64,000 nt of DNA from Oscillospiraceae bacterium (lineage in GTDB: Bacteria > Bacillota > Clostridia > Oscillospirales > CAG-272): NCBI GenBank assembly GCA_015064255.1, contig SVSP01000007.1, forward strand, positions 1-64,000. Reading direction: 5' to 3'. Shown one piece after another: positions 59,205 to 64,000 of this stretch (position 1 is its first letter; every line of letters begins with the position of its first letter). Position numbers and translations under genes: made by a program. The notes under the pieces are model-generated. The model was not told the DNA's origin, did no database searches, and saw only the letters and a program-made list of their open reading frames with translations.

Positions 59205-59759
59205 ATGAATACTGAAATTTTATCTGAAAATATTGCAAAATCGGGCGCACAGGCTGTGCGTGAGCTTATCGAAGCTTCCTCGCTTTCCAAGGGAGATATT
59301 CTCGTCATCGGTTGCTCGTCCTCCGAAATTATGGGTGGAAAGATTGGAAAAGACTCGACTTATTTTGCCGCCGAGGCACTTCTTGATGCGATATACCCTA
59401 TACTGAATGAGAGCGGAATATATCTTGCCGCGCAGTGCTGTGAGCATCTTAACCGCGCGCTCGTAATTGAAAAAGAGTGTGCCGAGAAATATTTTCTCGA
59501 CCGTGTAGCGGTAATTCCGCAGCCGAAAGCAGGCGGATCTTTTGCTACAGCGGCGTACAAAAAGATGAACGCGCCCGTGCTTGTTGAGCATATCAGAGCT
59601 CACGCGGGAATTGACGTCGGCGGAACACTCATCGGAATGCACCTGCGCGACGTTGCCGTGCCTGTCCGACTCTCTGTTTCCAAAATCGGAGAAGCATCTA
59701 TCATCTGCGCCTATACCCGCCCGAAATTCATCGGCGGCGAGCGCGCTGTTTATAAGTGA
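59205..59759 (+). CDS. ywlG: UPF0340 / YwlG (TIGR01440) family protein
   Basis: A 184-residue protein of the UPF0340 family: GDILVIGCSSSEIMGGKIG (residues about 29-47), YLAAQCCEHLNRALVIE, PQPKAGGSFATAAY and HAGIDVGGTLIGMHLRDVAVPVR. The family is usually near glyA or the rpiB genes in Firmicutes; its biochemical function is not established. The start is ATG at 59205 with AAAGGA; the longer open frame overlaps the previous gene. Confidence 0.92.
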   Translation: MNTEILSENIAKSGAQAVRELIEASSLSKGDILVIGCSSSEIMGGKIGKDSTYFAAEALLDAIYPILNESGIYLAAQCCEHLNRALVIEKECAEKYFLDRVAVIPQPKAGGSFATAAYKKMNAPVLVEHIRAHAGIDVGGTLIGMHLRDVAVPVRLSVSKIGEASIICAYTRPKFIGGERAVYK

Positions 59760-59766
59760 GTTATCG

Positions 59767-59800
59767 CCAAAGGCTCTGCCTTTGGAACTCCAAAAACTTT
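59767..59800 (+). repeat. Dispersed two-hairpin repeat, copy 3 (P2 lost)
   Basis: P1: CCAAAGG (59767-59773) / CCTTTGG (59779-59785), the same CTCTG loop as copy 1, then the conserved tail CAAAAACTTT (59791-59800). The second hairpin is missing, so this is an internally deleted copy. Confidence 0.7.
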
Positions 59801-59873
59801 GCTGAAAAGGGAAAAATAAAAGCTTTATTCGAAGGGCGCAATTTTGGGTTTTGTGGTTCGGTGATAAGCATAA

Positions 59874-59912
59874 AATGCTCCGATACGTAAGAGTGTATCG
59901 GAGCATTTATTA
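59874..59912. terminator. Bidirectional terminator
   Basis: AAATGCTCCGATAC pairs with GTATCGGAGCATTT around an 8-nt loop, followed by ATTATTTTT. It serves the convergent UPF0340 and DUF3221-like genes. Confidence 0.85.
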
Positions 59913-60311
59913 TTTTTCATCATCAAGAAGCTGTATTTTTTCTGCGTTTCCGATTATTGCGGGATAGCTTTCCAAAATTTCACCCGAAAACGTTATCGAA
60001 ATTCTATCTCCTACGTCGAGATCGGAAAGGGAAATTTCGGTGTAACGCCACTCGAGCTTCGTTTTTTCATCTATCGATAACGAGAACTGTCCGCGGAAGT
60101 TGATATCGTTTATCGAAAGACCTTCGACAAGCAGACTGCTTCCGTTTATTTCAATTATTTCGGCGTAAAATGTCTGTAAAAGCGCATCGTCGGTCTGCGA
60201 CAGCTCACTTTTGTATCCTTTTGAGCCTATAAAATATCCGATAACTCCGCCTGCTAGTAAGCTGACTGTCATAACGGCGGCGATAACTGCGATCAATATA
60301 CTTTTTTTCAT
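59910..60311 (-). CDS. DUF3221-like signal-anchored protein
   Basis: A 133-residue protein with an N-terminal signal anchor (residues about 5-28) and a small beta-barrel-like domain (AEIIEINGSSLLVEG, DVGDRISITFSGEILESYPAIIG) typical of DUF3221 (YobA-like) proteins. The start is ATG at 60311 with AAGGAG; the longer frame has no RBS. It probably sits on the outer face of the membrane; function unknown. Confidence 0.72.
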   Translation of the reverse strand: MKKSILIAVIAAVMTVSLLAGGVIGYFIGSKGYKSELSQTDDALLQTFYAEIIEINGSSLLVEGLSINDINFRGQFSLSIDEKTKLEWRYTEISLSDLDVGDRISITFSGEILESYPAIIGNAEKIQLLDDEK

Positions 60312-60440
60312 ACTTTTCTCCTTTATGTTAATTCGTTTCACATATAAAGACAACTTTTTTATGGAATGGTTGCGTTTTTTTAGTTTAATTTATTATAACA
60401 TAAAAATTCCGATTTGTCTATGGGTAATTTATGAAAACAC

Positions 60441-60480
60441 AAAACACAGTACACGAGAAAATCTGCATACTGTGTTTTTT
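60441..60480. terminator. Terminator, left copy of a duplicated pair
   Basis: AAAACACAGTA pairs with TACTGTGTTTT around a 16-nt loop. An almost identical copy lies at 61438-61477; over 35 nt only about three positions differ. The two bracket the divergent membrane protein and XRE regulator genes. Confidence 0.8.
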
Positions 60481-60509
60481 TAAATCATATTAATTTAAAA
60501 ACAAATCCA

Positions 60510-61064
60510 TTAAGGAGTAACTTCATAAATGATTTTCAGACCATTATCGGGGTGATATGTCCAAGAAACGGTATAATCTCCGTAAGTCTGTGTTTGCATA
60601 CCGTCGATTGCTCTTGTGCTTGATATTCTTTCATTCAAAGATGACGGAAAATTCAAATATGCGTTAATTGACAAAACAGCAGAGATGGCTTCTGATTCAT
60701 AACTGTTTCTGCTACTGTCAAAGGGATTGGTATCAATCGTGATTGACATATTGTCATATGCCAGAGTTGCATAAACAGTATTGTAATCTCCTGCGTAGTA
60801 TGCATCGTGCAATTTTTCTTTTGCCTCTTCAACAGGATCCTTTGTTTCAATGTCATCTGTCGGCTCGGACACTTCTGTGTCTATTGAGCTAAGTATAATT
60901 CCGCACAAAATGAGAAATACTGATATAATGATTACTGTAAAAGACGATTTCTTGCTCTTCTTACCGATAGCTTTTACAAGCAACATAATAAGACCTACAA
61001 AGAGCATCGGTATTCCGATTGCTGAAATGATTAAACCTATACTTACCAAAAAATCCAAATCCAT
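60510..61064 (-). CDS. Small membrane protein, divergent from an XRE regulator
   Basis: A 184-residue protein with two N-terminal helices (residues about 6-32 and 41-61), then an acidic linker and an extracytoplasmic domain (about 75-184; KLHDAYYAGDYNTVYATLAYDNMSITID). No family recognised. Its promoter at 61140-61168 contains an operator-like palindrome, and the XRE regulator gene is divergent, so repression by that regulator is likely. Confidence 0.75.
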   Translation of the reverse strand: MDLDFLVSIGLIISAIGIPMLFVGLIMLLVKAIGKKSKKSSFTVIIISVFLILCGIILSSIDTEVSEPTDDIETKDPVEEAKEKLHDAYYAGDYNTVYATLAYDNMSITIDTNPFDSSRNSYESEAISAVLSINAYLNFPSSLNERISSTRAIDGMQTQTYGDYTVSWTYHPDNGLKIIYEVTP

Positions 61065-61139
61065 AATAATTACCTCTTTCTTTTATATATTTTCTTGGAA
61101 TTATTTTCCGCAAGCAGAAAATTTTGCGGTATGAACATT

Positions 61140-61168
61140 ATTATAACACCGTATGGTGTTATTGTCAA
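61140..61168 (-). promoter_or_regulatory. Promoter with operator-like palindrome in its spacer
   Basis: Minus strand TTGACA (61163-61168) and TATAAT (61140-61145) are 17 nt apart. The spacer is almost entirely the palindrome ATAACACC-GTAT-GGTGTTAT (61143-61162). A repressor bound there would block RNA polymerase. A plus-strand TATAAT for the XRE gene lies at 61189-61194. Confidence 0.8.
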
Positions 61169-61235
61169 TACCAAATGGAGCTTTTTAGTATAATTAATTT
61201 GTGAATTAATTGTGCAAGTATAGGCGGTGGAGTTA

Positions 61236-61439
61236 ATGAGTGTTTACAAACGAGTTCGTGATCTTCGAGAAGATCACGATAAAACGCAAAAGGATATTGC
61301 AGAGTATTTGCATATGCAGCTTACTGTTTATCAAAGATATGAGCGCGGAGAACGTGAGCTTCCGCTTTGGGCTGCGATAATGCTTGCGGACTACTATAAT
61401 GTAACGTTAGACTATCTTGTCGGGCGTAATAATAAATAA
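61236..61439 (+). CDS. Short XRE-type transcriptional regulator
   Basis: A 67-residue single-domain helix-turn-helix protein: VRDLREDHDKTQKDIAEYLHMQLTVYQRYERGERELPLW, then a short C-terminal helix LDYLVGRNNK. The start is ATG at 61236 with GGTGGAG 3-9 nt upstream; the GTG at 61227 lies in the SD. It is divergent from the small membrane protein gene and probably binds the palindrome at 61143-61162 to control one or both promoters. Confidence 0.88.
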   Translation: MSVYKRVRDLREDHDKTQKDIAEYLHMQLTVYQRYERGERELPLWAAIMLADYYNVTLDYLVGRNNK

Positions 61440-61477
61440 AACACAGTACACGGAAAAATCTGCGTACTGTGTTTTAT
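61438..61477. terminator. Terminator, right copy of a duplicated pair
   Basis: AAACACAGTAC pairs with GTACTGTGTTTT. It follows the XRE gene and is a near-identical copy of the hairpin at 60441-60480. It also ends the minus-strand lipoprotein transcript. Confidence 0.8.
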
Positions 61478-61497
61478 TATAATTAAATGTTTTTGAA

Positions 61498-61893
61498 TTA
61501 TCCAACCCTTTCGCCGAGCTGTCCGTAGTAAGCAAGCTTGCCGTCGGCATCGATCTTCGCATATTGAACCGCAGACTGATTTTCCATAAACAGCAAATAC
61601 AATCCTGTGGTTACATCGTAAGACCAGCTGAAGCTTTCTGTCTTGCTTTCGTCGGATTTTAAGATCACCTTGCCGGTGAAGTCTTCGCTGAACTGGAAAT
61701 ATACCTCGGAGCTGTTCTCCGGTGAGAAAAGCCATCTTCCGAGTATTTCTTTTTTCATTTTGTCTGCTTTTTCTGGAGCTTTTTCAAGCTCTGCTATCTG
61801 TTCCTTGAGAGCTTCTATTTCTTCGTTATTTGTGCAAGAAGCAAATGGCAGACACATAACTGCAATAAGGATAAGTGCGATAAGTTTTTTCAT
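61498..61893 (-). CDS. Small lipoprotein
   Basis: A 131-residue protein with a lipoprotein signal peptide (lipobox PFASC, Cys20), a short coiled-coil-like stretch EEIEALKEQIAELEKA (about 24-39) and a beta-rich C-terminal domain (about 50-130; RWLFSPENSSEVYFQFSEDFTG). No family recognised. It lies 41 nt downstream of the SGNH lipoprotein gene and may be co-transcribed. Confidence 0.78.
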   Translation of the reverse strand: MKKLIALILIAVMCLPFASCTNNEEIEALKEQIAELEKAPEKADKMKKEILGRWLFSPENSSEVYFQFSEDFTGKVILKSDESKTESFSWSYDVTTGLYLLFMENQSAVQYAKIDADGKLAYYGQLGERVG

Positions 61894-61934
61894 TTTGTTT
61901 TACCTCGTTTTTGTTTATTGTTTAATATAGGGCA

Positions 61935-63512
61935 TTAAGCTCTGATCTTCTGAGCCGCGGTCTTTGAACCGTAGAGCTCGATCACATCGGACATTTCGCC
62001 GAGTGCTGCTTCAAAAGCTGCTGCGTCGGAAGCCTTTGTTATAGCTTTCATCTCGTAGAATTTACACTCAACGCCCTCGGTACCGATCGTCAGAGGATGC
62101 TTGTCGAGATTCTTCTGCGCTGCATATACAAGCTTCAGCTCGTCGTTTACGTAGAAATATACGTCGTCATCGGTTACAACTATTTTCCAGGTGAGAGTGA
62201 GTGTGGTGCCGTTCTGATGCTTGTAGATGTCCTCGGCGGGAACGTTTGCGGTGTCGTACGGAATAACGATCTTTATATTTCCGTCGCTCGCATTGTCCCA
62301 AAGAAGTATTCTTTCGTTTCCGTTGTCAAGAATACCGAACTGAATGTGTGCATTCGTCGATCTCTTGATTATGTCAAGCTTTCCTTCAAGAATATAATTG
62401 CTTGTCAGAATAACGTCCTTATAAATGATGTTGGTGAGCGAAGAGCCTGCGCTTATGCTGTGAGAGGTCTTGAAGGAGAGATCTTCGATCACGCTCGTAT
62501 CAGCCTTGGGAGTTTCGATTATTTCGATGTCTGTCTTTGCAAGAGCATCAACGAAGATGGAATAGTATTCTACCTTAGGGTGAACGCTGTCCTTGAGCAT
62601 ATCGTTTTTAAGCTGACTCGGAGTGTCGATATATGTGATATAGTCACGCGCATCACACCATTTTTTCATTTTTGCATTGATCATATCAACGTTTGCGATC
62701 TTTTCGGCGTCGTAGCTTCTCTGGGAAATTCCGAACCAATAGATCGGAATTTCGGGATGCTTGGCGTGCATAAGAGTGAACATTCTCTGAAGTGAGGAAA
62801 CCGTTTCGGCAACGTTTTCGCCGTCGTCATATACGTTGTTTGTACCCACGTGCATAACGATGTTTTTGGGCTTGATCTTACCTATCCAGCCCGATGAGAG
62901 CCAGTCTTCCCAGTCATATGTCGTGGTTGCGCCTACACCGAGACAGAGGGAATCGGTGTCGCGGTAGGAAGTGGTGTAGAAGTTCGACCAGAATGCAGTG
63001 TCGAAGAATGAGTCGCCGATGAATACTGTGGTACTGCCGTCAACGCCCTTGTCATTCCATTGGTTTTTACGGCTGTATGCCTGAGATGAAAATTCCTTTG
63101 AATTGAATTTTACTTTGCCGTTTGTTCCCTTGGCTGTGCGGTCTATCTTCTGTGCCGTTACCTTGAATTCTGCCTCGAAGCTTTCGGATTTTGCCATAAC
63201 GGTGTATTCGCCCTCTTTAAGAGCTTTGACAGTGTTTTTCTCTGCGTCGATAGAAAGAGCTTCTGTGTCGTATGTGAACGTGAGCTTTTCTGCGTTTTCG
63301 GGCATTGAGAAAATGGGACAGAAATCGGAGGCAGGATAATCTACCCACGCATAAATGTCGTCAATGGAGAGCTTTCCTTTGTCTTCGGGAGTGGATGAGT
63401 TTGGATCTTCAGATGACTGATCGTTGGGTGTTTCCGTGTTTGAACAGGATATCATACATAAGCAGAGTACTATGCACAAAACGGATACGAGAATATTACG
63501 TGTCTTTTTCAT
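61935..63512 (-). CDS. SGNH/GDSL hydrolase lipoprotein with C-terminal LamG-like domain
   Basis: A 525-residue surface lipoprotein: lipobox MISC (Cys23), a Ser/Glu/Pro-rich linker, a small Big-2-like domain (about 48-120; TVKALKEGEYTVMAKS), an SGNH hydrolase domain (about 135-335) with block I GDSFFD, block III VGTNNVYD and block V DSVHP, and a C-terminal concanavalin/LamG-like domain (about 345-500). It is probably a carbohydrate or polysaccharide esterase on the cell surface. Confidence 0.87.
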   Translation of the reverse strand: MKKTRNILVSVLCIVLCLCMISCSNTETPNDQSSEDPNSSTPEDKGKLSIDDIYAWVDYPASDFCPIFSMPENAEKLTFTYDTEALSIDAEKNTVKALKEGEYTVMAKSESFEAEFKVTAQKIDRTAKGTNGKVKFNSKEFSSQAYSRKNQWNDKGVDGSTTVFIGDSFFDTAFWSNFYTTSYRDTDSLCLGVGATTTYDWEDWLSSGWIGKIKPKNIVMHVGTNNVYDDGENVAETVSSLQRMFTLMHAKHPEIPIYWFGISQRSYDAEKIANVDMINAKMKKWCDARDYITYIDTPSQLKNDMLKDSVHPKVEYYSIFVDALAKTDIEIIETPKADTSVIEDLSFKTSHSISAGSSLTNIIYKDVILTSNYILEGKLDIIKRSTNAHIQFGILDNGNERILLWDNASDGNIKIVIPYDTANVPAEDIYKHQNGTTLTLTWKIVVTDDDVYFYVNDELKLVYAAQKNLDKHPLTIGTEGVECKFYEMKAITKASDAAAFEAALGEMSDVIELYGSKTAAQKIRA

Positions 63513-63550
63513 AATTTTTACCTCGTTTTTGTGTTTTTAGTTGATATGAT

Positions 63551-63579
63551 ATTATAACACGCTTGTCTGCATAAGTCAA
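63551..63579 (-). promoter_or_regulatory. Promoter for the SGNH lipoprotein gene
   Basis: Minus strand TTGACT (63574-63579) and TATAAT (63551-63556) are 17 nt apart. Confidence 0.8.
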
Positions 63580-63605
63580 CAGATAAAATTTGATTTGGGA
63601 AAGTA

Positions 63606-63648
63606 AAAAGACACATCAAAATGGATTTCTCCAAAATGATGTGTCCGA
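63606..63648 (-). terminator. Terminator of the GGGtGRT protein gene
   Basis: On the minus strand GACACATCATTTTGGA pairs with TCCATTTTGATGTGTC, followed by TTTTTAC. Confidence 0.8.
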
Positions 63649-63658
63649 TTTTTTATTA

Positions 63659-63690
63659 AAGTTTTTGCGGAGCTTTTTTTAAAAAGCGAC
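63659..63690 (-). repeat. Dispersed two-hairpin repeat, copy 4 (partial)
   Basis: Read on the minus strand: GCTTTTT / AAAAAGC hairpin (63672-63687), then the tail CAAAAACTTTAATA. P1 is missing. It is placed directly after the GGGtGRT gene, like copies 2 and 3 after their genes. Confidence 0.6.
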
Positions 63691-63698
63691 CGTATCTC

Positions 63699-64000
63699 TT
63701 ACTTACTTGCCTCTTCAACAGCAACAGCAACTGCAACGGTAGCACCAACCATGGGGTTGTTACCCATACCGATGAGACCCATCATTTCAACGTGTGCGGG
63801 AACAGAGGAAGAACCTGCGAACTGAGCGTCGCCGTGCATTCTACCCATTGTGTCGGTAAGACCGTAGGAAGCGGGGCCTGCTGCCATGTTGTCGGGGTGA
63901 AGTGTACGTCCTGTGCCGCCGCCCGATGCAACGGAGAAGTACTGCTTGCCGTTTTCGTTACACCACTTCTTGTAGGTTCCTGCAACAGGGTGCTGGAATC
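63699..64000 (-). CDS. GGGtGRT protein, C-terminal part (runs off the window)
   Basis: About 100 C-terminal residues of a protein with SVASGGGTGRTLHPDNMAAG and MHGDAQFAGSSSVPAHVEMMGLIGMGNNPM, which match the named GGGtGRT protein family of anaerobic bacteria and archaea. The frame is open to the window edge, so the start lies beyond 64000. Shorter ATG-initiated frames inside it are not real starts. The function of the family is not established. Confidence 0.87.
   Translation of the reverse strand, partial: FQHPVAGTYKKWCNENGKQYFSVASGGGTGRTLHPDNMAAGPASYGLTDTMGRMHGDAQFAGSSSVPAHVEMMGLIGMGNNPMVGATVAVAVAVEEASK

Overview
The window looks like chromosome from an uncultured anaerobic Firmicute of class Clostridia, probably a gut or rumen Oscillospirales- or Christensenellales-like lineage. 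This is inferred from several things: strong TTGACA-17-TATAAT promoters and AAAGGAG ribosome binding sites on almost every transcript; rubrerythrin; an orphan Na+-pump decarboxylase beta/gamma pair; a GGGtGRT protein; many glycoside hydrolases on small operons; and family types typical of Clostridia (YkvA, DUF11-type, UPF0340). No rRNA, complete tRNA or CRISPR array is visible.

Layout. 1-275 is the end of an integrated element: TTGACCA repeats, then a 42-nt 3' fragment of tRNA-Pro(TGG) and its terminator. 303-4081 (minus) holds a GH95 fucosidase gene interrupted by an in-frame stop, a truncated CDP-alcohol phosphatidyltransferase and a radical SAM gene. 4458-16027 is mixed housekeeping and carbohydrate genes: GNAT, CE15-like esterase, GH5-like hydrolase, alpha/beta hydrolase, ClC antiporter, amidohydrolase, GH3 beta-glucosidase and an EamA transporter. 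16311-27385 is a sugar-catabolism stretch: TIM-barrel isomerase, URO-D-like protein, GH20-like protein, Gfo/Idh/MocA dehydrogenase, AraC regulator, two tandem HAD phosphatases, a BNR sialidase-like protein and an aldo/keto reductase with ferredoxin domain. 27568-33464 has a MATE pump, a VOC protein and a metF / activation-domain / metH methionine operon. 33699-40555 is a uronate-type module: (alpha/alpha)-toroid protein, KDG kinase, KDPG aldolase and a GH39-like hydrolase. 40705-43659 has an ArsB/NhaD-type permease and OadB/OadG-like subunits. 43816-47619 (minus) is a glycolipid-like operon (CrtO-type acyltransferase, MGDG-synthase-like glycosyltransferase, PAP2 phosphatase) ending in an FAD oxidoreductase. 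47857-57401 carries a membrane protein with a methyltransferase, a Y1-transposase remnant, an Asp/Gly-rich anchored protein, an SbcD/SbcC-like (YhaO/YhaN) nuclease pair, rubrerythrin, an ECF sigma with its membrane partner, and a surface serpin. 57640-64000 has a DUF11-type protein, small membrane proteins and lipoproteins, an XRE regulator divergent from a membrane protein, an SGNH hydrolase lipoprotein and the C-terminus of a GGGtGRT protein.

How it fits together: extracellular or imported polysaccharide pieces (fucosides, glucuronoyl esters, beta-glucosides, possibly uronic-acid glycans) would be cleaved by the many hydrolases. Their uronates would reach central metabolism through KdgK and Eda. 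Sodium-coupled transport and methyl-folate metabolism complete an anaerobic fermentative lifestyle.

The most unusual signals are non-coding. (1) A 75-nt hairpin element occurs in two copies with an identical 19-nt loop and compensatory stem changes; one copy lies inside a terminator and is flanked by perfect 17-bp direct repeats and inverted repeats. (2) A tandem-hairpin 5' leader is shared by two unrelated genes, the URO-D-like gene and the serpin. (3) A second dispersed two-hairpin repeat has four copies. (4) An operator-like palindrome fills the spacer of a promoter next to an XRE regulator, and this gene pair is bracketed by duplicated terminators.
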